Shown here one piece after another: positions 14,693 through 20,999 of a stretch of 20,999 nucleotides of DNA. Source of the DNA: Deltaproteobacteria bacterium (GTDB lineage Bacteria > Desulfobacterota > Desulfuromonadia > Desulfuromonadales > BM103); contig SBFN01000152.1 of NCBI GenBank assembly GCA_006226895.1, forward strand, positions 1-20,999, given 5' to 3'. The first letter of the stretch is position 1, and each line of letters starts with the position of its first letter. A model generated the notes under the pieces. It worked only from the letters and a program-made list of their open reading frames with translations, was not told where the DNA came from and searched no databases. A program made the translations under genes and the position numbers.

Positions 14693-17212
14693 TTAATCTA
14701 ACGGCATATCCTGTTCTTTCAACTCGATGGCGGTTTTACATATGCCGAGTGATCGTACCTCTTCGACATCTTTGTCCAACAGGAATGCCGCTAGAAAGAG
14801 CGGGCTACCGCAATACATGTCCATCCACAACAGGTTGTCCTGTCGTTTCAGATTATGAACCCAGGGGCGCAGGTTGATCTCCACGGGGCGATCTTTTTTC
14901 ATTCTTGTGCCCAGAACCGCCTCCTGCTCGAGGAAAGCGCTCAGTCGTTCCTCAAGGTCTTCCACTGTATCTTCCGGTAGCGGAACTTTGAAAGTCGCGG
15001 TAAAGAGACTGTTTGCCGGTGATTCCCCTTTGCGCGGCCAACTCGTAGCAGCCAGGACCTCGACCCCTTCCGGAAGCTCCCGGTTAAGCCGTGTGAGAGC
15101 CTCCTGAGCGAGACATGGTTCCCTTAGCTCCAGGTCGATCAGTTCAGCTTCGCTTGAAACTCCCAAAGGCAGAGCGTCTCCAAAGCTGATGCGCGGTGCC
15201 GGATGGAAGCCCGCAGAGTATTTAACCGGCAGGTCCGCTCGGCGAATCGCACGATGGACCAGGGTCATGTACTCAAGGTGACTCAGGCTGGCTGTGCGCC
15301 CGGTTTTGGTTAATGTCAGGCGCAGTTTGGGCAGGAGTGTTGGCTCTGTTGGCTCCTCTGGTTCTGTTGCCTCATGCGCTTGTAGCCGGTTTATGTCAGC
15401 GAGCCTCGGTTTGAGGGTTTCAAGGTCACAGAGGCCGCAGTAGCTGCACTGACCGTTGCGACAGTCCGGGGTTGCTTGGCCGAGCAGAGCGGCTTGACGT
15501 TCTCGTACAAGGAAATCCCTGCTGACTCCGGCATCGATATGTTCCCAGGGGAAGGTCTCTCCCGGCAGGCGTTGGCGCAGATACCAGGCGGGATCAATCT
15601 CAGCTTTAATAAAGGCTTCCATCCAGAGGTCGTAGCGAAAGTGCTCTCTCCAGCCATCGAAACGACAACCCTGTTTCACTGCTTCCTCAAGAACAGCGCC
15701 CAGGCGACGGTCTCCACGGGCGAAGACTCCTTCGAGAAAAGAAAGCTCGGCGTCATGCCATTTGAGGCGCAGGCGTTTCTTTTTCAGTGCACCACGCAGC
15801 ATTTCCTGGCGCTCAATCGTTTCTTCGTAGCCGATCTGTGCTTCCCACTGAAAGGGTGTATGTGCTTTGGGAACAAAGGTTGAAACCGATACGTTGACAT
15901 CTGCTCCACCCTGCGTGCCTTTGCCGGCTTTCTTAACTCTGGCCGCAAGCTCAACGAGCGCGTCAAGGTCCTCGTCCGTTTCCGTTGGCAGGCCGATCAT
16001 GAAGTACAACTTGATGATTCTCCAGCCGAGTTCAAAGGCCGTGGTGGCACTGTCAACCAGGTCTTCAGCATTGATCCCCTTGTTTATCACCTGTCGCAGT
16101 CTTTCGCTTCCAGCTTCGGGGGCCAGTGTAAAGCCGGTTTTTCGCACCTTCTTGATTTCGTTCATCAGCTCCGGTGTCAGGGAGCCAACGCGCAGACTGG
16201 GCAAGGAAACCGCAACACTCTGGTCGGCGTAACAGCCCATAAGGTTCTGCATCAAGGTCTCGATAGCACTGTAATCACCGGTCGACAGGGACAGCAGAGA
16301 GACCTCATCATATCCGGAGTGGCTCAGCAGCTGATCGATCAGGTTGCGGATGGTGTCCGGTTGACGTTCACGAACCGGCCTGTAGATGTAACCGGCCTGG
16401 CAGAAGCGGCAGCCCCGGGTGCAGCCACGGGCAACCTCTATGGCGACCCGGTCATGGATCGTTTCTAAGAAAGGGACGATCGGCTGCTCCGGGTAGGGCG
16501 CGGAGTCGAGGTCGGCGAGGACCCGGCGGCGAACTTTTGGTTGTTGCGGATCCTTTGCGGTGATCGCTTCGATGCGACCATCAGCTTGATAGCTGACGAT
16601 GAAGTGGGAAGGAACATAAATTCCCTCAATGGCAGCCAGTCGTTTCAAAAGTGCAGCACGGTTCTCATTAGTGGCTTTGCTGGCTCGGACCGTAGCGCAT
16701 AGTTCAACGACCACTTCTTCACCATCGCCGATAACGGCACAGTCGAAAAAGTCAGCAAGGGGCTCAGGGTTGAATGCGCAGGGACCACCAACAACGATCA
16801 GGGGGGCCTGCTCGTCCCGTTCTGTGGCCCTCATTGGCAAGCCTGCCAGATCGAGCATTGACAGGACATTTGAGTAGCAGAGCTCGTATTGCAGAGAAAA
16901 ACCAACAATGTCGAAGTCAGCGAGGCTGCGGCCATTTTCCAGCGAGGCGAGGGGACGCTTCGCTTCTCGTAACTGTTGCTCACGATCGGGCCAGGGGGTG
17001 TAGGCTCGTTCTGCTGCAATCCAGGGCTGGTCGTTGAGTGTCCGATAAAGAATGGCTGAGCCGATATGGCTCATGCCGACTTCGTAGACATCGGGGAATG
17101 CCAGAGCAAAGGTCACCTCGACCTGCGCCCACTCTTTACGGATGCTGCCCCGTTCCCCACCCAGGTAGCGAGCCGGACGTTTCAGCTGATAGAGGGATGT
17201 TTCTTGCGTCAT
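14693..17212 (-). CDS. B12-binding radical SAM protein fused to a DUF2344 domain (TIGR03960/TIGR03936 type)
   Basis: The 839-aa product joins two parts. Residues 1 to ~610 are a B12-binding-like region (FPDVYEVGMSHIG, ADFDIVGFSLQYEL, VVGGPCAFNPEPLADFFD) and a radical SAM domain with the 4Fe-4S motif C264-x3-C268-x2-C271 in ARGCTRGCRFCQAGYIYRP. It ends in a cysteine-rich segment (CRNGQCSYCGLCDLETLK). From ~625 a DUF2344 domain follows (LRLTLTKTGRTASLSHLEYM, GFHPAPRISFGDALPLG). In many bacteria these are two neighbouring genes; here they are one. The B12-like region shows no DxHxxG motif, so cobalamin may not be covalently positioned in the usual way. GGAG lies 4 nt before ATG. The substrate is unknown; linkage to rng, rplU and rpmA hints at RNA or ribosome modification. 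Confidence 0.9.
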   Translation of the reverse strand: MTQETSLYQLKRPARYLGGERGSIRKEWAQVEVTFALAFPDVYEVGMSHIGSAILYRTLNDQPWIAAERAYTPWPDREQQLREAKRPLASLENGRSLADFDIVGFSLQYELCYSNVLSMLDLAGLPMRATERDEQAPLIVVGGPCAFNPEPLADFFDCAVIGDGEEVVVELCATVRASKATNENRAALLKRLAAIEGIYVPSHFIVSYQADGRIEAITAKDPQQPKVRRRVLADLDSAPYPEQPIVPFLETIHDRVAIEVARGCTRGCRFCQAGYIYRPVRERQPDTIRNLIDQLLSHSGYDEVSLLSLSTGDYSAIETLMQNLMGCYADQSVAVSLPSLRVGSLTPELMNEIKKVRKTGFTLAPEAGSERLRQVINKGINAEDLVDSATTAFELGWRIIKLYFMIGLPTETDEDLDALVELAARVKKAGKGTQGGADVNVSVSTFVPKAHTPFQWEAQIGYEETIERQEMLRGALKKKRLRLKWHDAELSFLEGVFARGDRRLGAVLEEAVKQGCRFDGWREHFRYDLWMEAFIKAEIDPAWYLRQRLPGETFPWEHIDAGVSRDFLVRERQAALLGQATPDCRNGQCSYCGLCDLETLKPRLADINRLQAHEATEPEEPTEPTLLPKLRLTLTKTGRTASLSHLEYMTLVHRAIRRADLPVKYSAGFHPAPRISFGDALPLGVSSEAELIDLELREPCLAQEALTRLNRELPEGVEVLAATSWPRKGESPANSLFTATFKVPLPEDTVEDLEERLSAFLEQEAVLGTRMKKDRPVEINLRPWVHNLKRQDNLLWMDMYCGSPLFLAAFLLDKDVEEVRSLGICKTAIELKEQDMPLD

Positions 17213-17409
17213 GGTGCTCCGCGCTATGTAGTTCTGTCTCTGTCGACAGTTGTGTGTGTTAAATCGTTAAATAAAGGCGAATATTCAGGATAACACGTTA
17301 TTTTTTGTTGGAACAATCAATTCGGTGGGAGTAATCGATAACTTGACTGATATCTTGAAGGTTTAACTCAATTCGAGAGGCTTTAAGTCATAAATTCAAG
17401 GGTAGGCAA

Positions 17410-17440
17410 AAGGCCCGGCTTTCTTTGAAAGCCGGGCCTT
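17410..17440 (-). terminator. Intrinsic terminator after the cytochrome c gene
   Basis: AAGGCCCGGCTTTC (17410-17423) pairs over 14 bp with GAAAGCCGGGCCTT (17427-17440) around a 3-nt loop. On the minus strand it ends in CCTTTT. It stands 52 nt after the cytochrome stop codon and isolates this gene from the radical-SAM operon. Confidence 0.9.
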
Positions 17441-17492
17441 CCCATTGGTCAGTTTTCTTGCCCTGTCCAACTGAGGGGGAAGCAGCCTCTGT

Positions 17493-17819
17493 CTATTTGC
17501 TCTGTTCGACCATGTAGATTGTCGCAGAGGTTACCTCTTCATCCGTTAACGCACTGTTGCCGCCTTTGGCCGGCATGAAGCCGCTTGAGCCTTGAAAACC
17601 TTTGATCGCCAGGGCGGCCATCGCTTCTTCCCCTTTGCCAATACGTTCCTGCCAGGCGGCTTTGTCGCCGGTTTTGGGCGCGCCTGCAACGCCACTGGCA
17701 TGACAGGGCGCGCAAAAGTTCATATAGACGCCTTGTCCCTGTGCGGTGTCGGCAGCAACGGTGGAGGAAAATACAAAGGGAAGTGCCAGCATTAAAACCA
17801 AGATCAGAAATTTGTTCAT
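17493..17819 (-). CDS. Periplasmic monohaem cytochrome c (cytochrome c5-like)
   Basis: The 108-aa precursor has a signal peptide (positive MNK, hydrophobic core LILVLMLALPFVF, likely cut after VAA at 23). The mature class I cytochrome of about 85 residues has a single haem site C36-x2-C39-H40 (NFCAPCHASG). The distal ligand is probably Met82 in SGFMPAKGG, which fits the cytochrome c5/c555 group of small electron carriers. The C-terminal helix is TDEEVTSATIYMVEQ. AAAGGA lies 6 nt before ATG. It is a single-gene unit with its own terminator. Redox partners are not evident from the neighbours. Confidence 0.93.
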   Translation of the reverse strand: MNKFLILVLMLALPFVFSSTVAADTAQGQGVYMNFCAPCHASGVAGAPKTGDKAAWQERIGKGEEAMAALAIKGFQGSSGFMPAKGGNSALTDEEVTSATIYMVEQSK

Positions 17820-18333
17820 GATGGGTCCTTTCTTCTGTTGTGACTATGAACTGTAATGAGAGACGCAGGTGCTGTTTGTTAATCCGACTTGTTGTAATTT
17901 CCTGTTGTTCTGCTGGGAGGCTGACACTGGCGATCTGCTGCAGAGTCGTGCTTCCCGCATGTTTTGCACTCTTGTCTTTTGGGCTGTTTAAAGTGTCCTC
18001 ATAGCATTGCTGAACGAAAGTATCTATAGCTCAATGGGTTTCATGTTAAATGAGTGCCTTTGAGAGGCGCAAGTTAATTTTTATCAGAATGGAGTGGTTA
18101 TCAGTCTTCTTTTGTCTTAGTAAGAAGAAAATTTTGTCCTTGGATGACGGGGCTGTTCCTGAGTCAGGCTCAGAATATTGTCCGCGGGGCGAAAAAAGAT
18201 TGGTGCTTGCTAATAAAAAGTTAAAATTAATTACAACAAAGGCCTACATTTTTCACCGAAAAAAACCCCAATACCCTGTAAAAACAAATATTTGCAAGTG
18301 TTAACAAAAAATGAAAATATTTTAATTTGTTTG
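17820..18333. other. Long intergenic region with no recognisable gene
   Basis: About 500 nt separate the divergent cytochrome and small-protein genes. The left half is of normal composition; from about 18180 it becomes very A/T-rich, with A- and T-tracts running up to the promoter at 18334 that could act as an UP element. An 84-codon plus-strand frame (18050-18304) has no ribosome binding site and an unlikely composition. I see no tRNA-like fold, riboswitch motif or repeat array. Confidence 0.5.
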
Positions 18334-18362
18334 TTGACATGAGTAAATTTTAATGGTAAAAG
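18334..18362 (+). promoter_or_regulatory. Sigma70-like promoter of the small membrane protein pair
   Basis: A perfect -35 TTGACA (18334-18339) is 17 nt from TAAAAG (18357-18362), with A/T tracts immediately upstream resembling an UP element. The start would be near 18369, giving a leader of about 45 nt before the first small gene. Confidence 0.6.
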
Positions 18363-18413
18363 TTTAATCAACAGTGAGGAACAACTTTAAAACCCAATCG
18401 ACAGGAGGTCGTT

Positions 18414-18560
18414 ATGAAAACTCAAAGCAATTTTATGGATACCGTAAAAAGTAGTTACATGGTCCTGATCATTGCGTTGCTCGGCATCTTCGCTTTTATC
18501 TCTGCTGTGTTGATCGCCTGGCCTGCTCTCGCTTACATCGGCGCGAAACTGTTTAACTAG
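18414..18560 (+). CDS. Small single-pass membrane protein, first of a tandem pair (48 aa)
   Basis: This 48-aa gene is easy to miss because of its length. AGGAGG precedes the ATG by about 6 nt. The product has a polar N-terminus (MKTQSNFMDTVKSSY), one hydrophobic segment of about 25 residues from Met16 on (MVLIIALLGIFAFISAVLIA) and a short conserved tail (WPALAYIGAKLFN). It is 31/48 identical, without gaps, to the product at 18618-18764. Residues 26-41 are identical in the two, and nine of those sixteen codons differ, all synonymously, which is strong evidence that both are translated and under selection. The AGGAG lies in the loop of a 4-bp CGAC/GTCG stem (18399-18411). I do not recognise the family. 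It could be a regulator of a membrane complex, a stress small protein or a type I toxin-like peptide; nothing here decides. Confidence 0.85.
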   Translation: MKTQSNFMDTVKSSYMVLIIALLGIFAFISAVLIAWPALAYIGAKLFN

Positions 18561-18581
18561 GGTCAGACTTTAACAACTAAC

Positions 18582-18599
18582 ACTCTCAGTAAAGAGAGT
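18582..18599 (+). promoter_or_regulatory. Small hairpin between the two small membrane protein genes
   Basis: ACTCTC (18582-18587) pairs with GAGAGT (18594-18599) around a 6-nt loop in the 57-nt spacer. It stands just before the second ribosome binding site. No full T-run follows, so it is more likely a processing or stability element than a terminator. Confidence 0.35.
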
Positions 18600-18617
18600 T
18601 TCCCCAGGAGGTACATC

Positions 18618-18764
18618 ATGAAAAGCGCAGCCAATATCGTCAATAACGTAAAAGCCAGTTACACTGTCGCAGTTATGGGTGTTCTCGGGGTCTTTGCTTT
18701 TATCTCGGCCGTACTGATTGCCTGGCCGGCGCTCGCCTACCTTGGCGCTAAAATGTTTAACTAG
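18618..18764 (+). CDS. Small single-pass membrane protein, second of a tandem pair (48 aa)
   Basis: This is a paralog of the preceding gene with the same length, topology and tail: MKSAANIVNNVKASY, a hydrophobic helix from about residue 17, then WPALAYLGAKMFN. CAGGAGGT lies 6 nt before the ATG. The N-terminal third has diverged most (Asn6, Val11, Lys12, Ser14, Tyr15 and Val17 are kept), while residues 26-41 and the final GAK.FN are fixed, so the helix and tail are the functional part. The gene is followed after 23 nt by an intrinsic terminator, and no second promoter is seen, so the two are probably made from one mRNA. The equal, strong ribosome binding sites suggest high and similar output, perhaps as a heteromer. 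Function unknown. Confidence 0.85.
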   Translation: MKSAANIVNNVKASYTVAVMGVLGVFAFISAVLIAWPALAYLGAKMFN

Positions 18765-18787
18765 GCATAAACCAAATAATCGAAAAG

Positions 18788-18812
18788 AGCCTCGCAAGTC
18801 GCGGGGCTTTTT
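18788..18812 (+). terminator. Terminator of the small membrane protein pair
   Basis: AGCCTCGC (18788-18795) pairs with GCGGGGCT (18801-18808), with one G-T pair and a 5-nt loop, followed by five T residues ending at 18812. It is the expected end of the short bicistronic transcript. Confidence 0.85.
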
Positions 18813-18917
18813 GCTTTTGATCTATAAACCCTTGCGCAACTTTCAGTCTTTTCTTTGCGCCTTGGCGTTAGGAAAAGGTTTTGAGTTGCACTTGTTGGGT
18901 GTGATGTCTCTGTAATT

Positions 18918-18951
18918 AAAAAGGCCGCTCTCCGTTGAGAACAGCCTTTTT
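18918..18951 (-). terminator. Bidirectional terminator after the ferritin-like gene
   Basis: AAAAAGGC (18918-18925) pairs with GCCTTTTT (18944-18951), with an inner TCTC/GAGA stem. Both strands end in T-runs. It stands 29 nt after the stop codon of the minus-strand ferritin-like gene and also backs up the plus-strand terminator at 18788. Confidence 0.8.
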
Positions 18952-18980
18952 CGTTTTTTTGTCTGCATGTATGAGAAGAA

Positions 18981-19445
18981 TCAGCTGCTCATGCCAAGCA
19001 TGGCCTTGTAGTCTTCTTCAACCACTTCAAGGTGATTATGAGTTGATGTCGCATTCGCCAGGTAGACCCTTGAGATGTCCGGGTCATCAATCTGGGCCGC
19101 CATCTCGCGGAGTGATTTCTCCAGAGCCTCTTCTTGATCAATCGCCAACTCCAACGCTTTTCGCTCATCAAAATCCTGGACCAACAAGCTCTGCAGGCCC
19201 TTCCACCATGAGGACTCTGTGTTCGGTGGCGCATTCATGAATTCTTGAAAAGAAGGAATGTCATCGCCGGAGTAGATTCTATAAAAAGATTCGGCATGTT
19301 GATATTCTTCACGAGCCAGTATCTCAAAGGTCTGCCGAGCTTTATCTTCAGCCATACGTTCCGCGCCATACTTGTAGTAATCCATGGCGTCTTTTTCCGT
19401 CTGGATGGAGTCCTTGATCGCCTTTTGCACGTCAATGATTCCCAT
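18981..19445 (-). CDS. Ferritin-like / rubrerythrin-type diiron protein
   Basis: I start at ATG 19445, preceded by GAGGAGG at a good distance, giving 154 aa; the longer frame to 19634 adds 63 unrelated residues. The product is all-helical with carboxylate and histidine residues spaced as in ferritin-like diiron proteins: Glu17 (IQTEKDAMDYY), Glu47 and His50 (AREEYQHAESF), Asp103-Glu106 (AIDQEEALEK) and His136-x-His138-x-Glu140 (STHNHLE) late in the chain. It has no rubredoxin domain, so it is not a full rubrerythrin. Such proteins handle iron or reduce peroxide in anaerobes, in the cytoplasm. The exact ligand set is inferred from spacing. It is a single-gene unit with a likely extended -10 upstream. 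Confidence 0.85.
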   Translation of the reverse strand: MGIIDVQKAIKDSIQTEKDAMDYYKYGAERMAEDKARQTFEILAREEYQHAESFYRIYSGDDIPSFQEFMNAPPNTESSWWKGLQSLLVQDFDERKALELAIDQEEALEKSLREMAAQIDDPDISRVYLANATSTHNHLEVVEEDYKAMLGMSS

Positions 19446-19496
19446 GATTGAAACCTCCTCTGGTAGTTCGTTTTCATAAAAATTAAATCGGTAGTA

Positions 19497-19505
19497 TTTA
19501 TAACA
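19497..19505 (-). promoter_or_regulatory. Possible extended -10 promoter of the ferritin-like gene
   Basis: TGTTATAAA on the minus strand fits an extended -10 (TG adjacent to TATAAA), about 50 nt upstream of the start codon. No good -35 is seen at 17 nt, as is allowed for extended -10 promoters. Confidence 0.3.
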
Positions 19506-19945
19506 CATTTTAAGGAACAGGTCTTGCTTTTTCTTCTCTCTGGGGAGGGGGCCAGAAGTGGTTTTCTCTACCTTTTCACGCTTTTGCGCACTGCCTTGAA
19601 TGAGGCGCGTGCGGCAAACTACAGTTGCGAGCAATAATCAATGCCAGGTTAAGATCGTTAACCGAGCGGCAGGATCTAAGCTCGTTACCACATGTTATGT
19701 CTTGCTGGGCAACTACTTGAATGGTTTCCTGTTGCAAGTCAATAAAAACAGGCCTTTTATGGATTTGAGAGAGATCGATCCTCAAATGCCACCCGCTTTC
19801 GGGGTATGTTCTGATCGTTGATGGCGACGGTAAAGTGAGCCTGGAGAAAGTCTTGAACTCTGCAGTGAGTTCAAGTTAGACTGACCAATATTCGGTATTT
19901 CTATCTGAACCTTCTCGTTAACCTTCTCTGATTCGAGGTTTAATC
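19506..19945. other. Intergenic region between divergent genes, no gene recognised
   Basis: About 440 nt lie between the ferritin-like gene and the DUF4350-like gene. A 73-codon plus-strand frame (19600-19821) has no ribosome binding site and no recognisable features. The only clear structure is the palindrome at 19852-19875. No RNA gene or repeat was seen. Confidence 0.5.
19852..19875 (+). promoter_or_regulatory. Perfect 9-bp palindrome, possible operator upstream of the DUF4350-like gene
   Basis: CTTGAACTC (19852-19860) is the exact reverse complement of GAGTTCAAG (19867-19875), with a 6-nt spacer. TTGAAC inside the left arm lies 18 nt from TAGACT (19877-19882), so the palindrome would cover the -35 and spacer of a weak promoter about 65 nt upstream of the gene. 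No T-run follows, so it is not a terminator. Operator role is inferred. Confidence 0.35.
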
Positions 19946-20707
19946 GTGCCCTTTATTCTACGTGTCATTTTCCTGTGTTCACTGATTGTCTCACCTTGTG
20001 CATCTTATTGCCTTGCAGCACCTGTGGTGCTTTTTGATGAAGGCCACGCGCAGCAGTTTTTGACAGGCAAGAGTGGAGATCTTGACCTTTCTGAACTGGC
20101 GGCACTCTACCAGGAGCAGGGTGTTGTGGTCTCCAGTTCGGTCGAAGCCTTGAGCAAAGATTCTTTGGCCGCGGTTGATGTGTTGGTGATCTCCGGCCCA
20201 TTCCGCCCGTTAGGCGGGGCGGAGATTGAAGCTGTCGTCGAGTTTGTAAATGCTGGCGGGGGGCTCGCCGTGCTGTTGCATATTGCGTCACCTGTGGGTG
20301 ATCTTTTACAGCGCCTTGATGTCGATCATACCAACGGCACTTTACGTGAGACGCGTGACGTGATTGGCGACAATCCGCAGAATTTCAAGGTCACTTCTCT
20401 CAAAGAGCACCCTCTGACAGCCGGGCTGGAAAGTTTTTCCATCTATGGCGCGTGGGCTCTGCGTGGCACCGCGCCACATTCCGTTATTGTGGCGGAGACG
20501 GGAGAGAAGAGCTGGGTAGATCTTGACCGCGACAAAAAATTTTCCAGCAACGATGCAGTTCAGCGCTTCGGTGTGATGGTGGCAGGAGAGCTAGGTGAGG
20601 GCCGCTATGTTGTTGTCGGCGACGATGCCATTTTCCAGAACCGTTTCTTCGATAAGGCAAACCGGCAACTGGCCGTTAATCTTGTCGATTGGCTTAGTCA
20701 ACGCTAA
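19946..20707 (+). CDS. Secreted DUF4350-like protein
   Basis: The start is GTG 19946 with GAGG 7 nt upstream. The 253-aa product has a signal peptide (MPFILRVIFLCSLIVSP, likely cut after CLA near residue 24), so it is exported. The rest resembles a glutamine-amidotransferase-like flavodoxin fold as found in DUF4350 proteins: VVLFDEGHAQQFL, then LAAVDVLVISGPFRPLGGAEIEAVVEFVNAGGGLAVLLH, then EHPLTAGLESFSIYGAWAL and a closing GEGRYVVVGDDAIFQNRFF ending in LVDWLSQR. It lacks an obvious catalytic Cys-His-Glu triad, so it is probably a binding rather than an enzyme domain. No lipobox fits (VSPC has Pro before Cys). It is alone on its strand, followed by a shared terminator. The biological role is unknown. 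Confidence 0.75.
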   Translation: MPFILRVIFLCSLIVSPCASYCLAAPVVLFDEGHAQQFLTGKSGDLDLSELAALYQEQGVVVSSSVEALSKDSLAAVDVLVISGPFRPLGGAEIEAVVEFVNAGGGLAVLLHIASPVGDLLQRLDVDHTNGTLRETRDVIGDNPQNFKVTSLKEHPLTAGLESFSIYGAWALRGTAPHSVIVAETGEKSWVDLDRDKKFSSNDAVQRFGVMVAGELGEGRYVVVGDDAIFQNRFFDKANRQLAVNLVDWLSQR

Positions 20708-20730
20708 CTTTCCCCGCATAATTTCAATAG

Positions 20731-20764
20731 AAAAGGCAGCCTTCGGAGTAAGGGCTGCCTTTTT
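20731..20764. terminator. Bidirectional terminator between the DUF4350-like and PilZ genes
   Basis: AAAAGGCAGCC (20731-20741) pairs with GGCTGCCTTTT (20753-20763 region) around a loop of about 11 nt, with T-runs on both strands. It serves the plus-strand gene ending at 20707 and the convergent minus-strand gene ending at 20784. Confidence 0.88.
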
Positions 20765-20783
20765 GCGTGCTGGTGGGGTTTCT

Positions 20784-20999
20784 TTATGAGTTGCTAAGCC
20801 AGGCGCCTAATTCGCTACGTGTCGCTTCTGTATCACCTGTGTTGAGTTCAATTAACTTGCGCAGGTGGGTCAGAGTTTCGAGGTCTTCACTGATAAATTT
20901 GAAGCCGTAACAAAGCTCTTCCTGGTGGACAAGTTCTGCCTGAAAATTGAGAGAGATCGGGGTGCCCGGCAGGACAATACAGAGACTGCACTTTGCTCC
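20784..20999 (-). CDS. PilZ-domain protein, C-terminal part only
   Basis: The minus strand is open from the window end to a TAA at 20784-20786, giving the last 71 residues of a protein whose start lies beyond 20999. The segment IVLPGTPISLNFQ, then HQEELCYGFKFISEDLETL and THLRKLIELNTGD matches the C-terminal strands and helix of PilZ domains, including the usual YGFKF and LRKLIELN ending. PilZ domains bind cyclic di-GMP through an RxxxR and a (D/N)xSxxG motif; both would be in the missing N-terminal part, so binding cannot be judged. It ends at the shared terminator. Confidence 0.7.
   Translation of the reverse strand, partial: GAKCSLCIVLPGTPISLNFQAELVHQEELCYGFKFISEDLETLTHLRKLIELNTGDTEATRSELGAWLSNS

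Noticed and set aside
17880-18000. Minus-strand stretch reading CKTCGKHDSAADRQC, resembling a zinc-binding peptide
   Set aside because: Only about 39 codons after a stop, with no start codon or ribosome binding site; chance is likely.
18050-18304. 84-codon plus-strand open frame before the small membrane proteins
   Set aside because: No ribosome binding site, lysine-rich composition as expected from A/T-rich DNA, and it ends just before the promoter. No recognisable domain.
18369-18413. Possible cyclic di-GMP riboswitch in the leader of the small membrane proteins
   Set aside because: The leader is too short and lacks the conserved GEMM loop sequences.
19600-19821. 73-codon plus-strand open frame in the gap before the DUF4350-like gene
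   Set aside because: No ribosome binding site, no domain-like pattern, and no support from context.

Overview
The window looks like chromosomal backbone of a Gram-negative bacterium, most likely a member of the Desulfuromonadales/Geobacterales (Desulfuromonadota). This is an inference from gene content and order: rng, rplU, rpmA, obgE, proB, proA, nadD, rsfS and rlmH in one line, a fused LapA-LapB protein, a short DksA-type regulator, a PilZ protein and a small periplasmic cytochrome c. No phage, insertion sequence, CRISPR array, tRNA or rRNA was seen. Coding density is high and almost everything up to about 17.8 kb is on the minus strand.

Reading in transcription order (right to left): a monohaem cytochrome c with its own terminator (17.4-17.8 kb); a large B12-binding/radical-SAM protein fused to a DUF2344 domain (14.7-17.2 kb); RNase G (13.0-14.5 kb) behind a sigma70-like promoter; rplU-rpmA (L21, L27) with a clear promoter and terminator; obgE-proB-proA; nadD-rsfS-rlmH; then a dksA-like gene, a fused lapA-lapB, gpmI, comF, a cytoplasmic PAS histidine kinase, an endonuclease III-family gene and a 59-aa ribbon-helix-helix-like protein. 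Several junctions overlap by 4 bp (rsfS/rlmH, lapAB/gpmI), which suggests translational coupling. The block joins ribosome assembly and RNA processing to proline, NAD and glycolytic functions, and to envelope (LPS) control.

From 17.8 to 21.0 kb the layout is more open. On the plus strand, a pair of tandem 48-aa single-pass membrane proteins (18414-18560 and 18618-18764) sits behind a good promoter, with a strong ribosome binding site before each gene and a terminator after them. They are 31/48 identical, and every codon difference across a 16-residue identical block is synonymous, so they are under strong protein-level selection. I do not recognise the family; this is the best candidate for something undescribed. 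They are followed by a convergent ferritin-like gene, a plus-strand secreted DUF4350-like protein and the C-terminal part of a PilZ-domain protein cut by the window end.

The other notable observation is an exact 11-bp tandem duplication (598-619) in the endonuclease III-family gene. It shifts the frame just before the [4Fe-4S] cysteine loop; removing one copy restores a perfect C-x6-C-x2-C-x5-C motif and a normal C-terminus.
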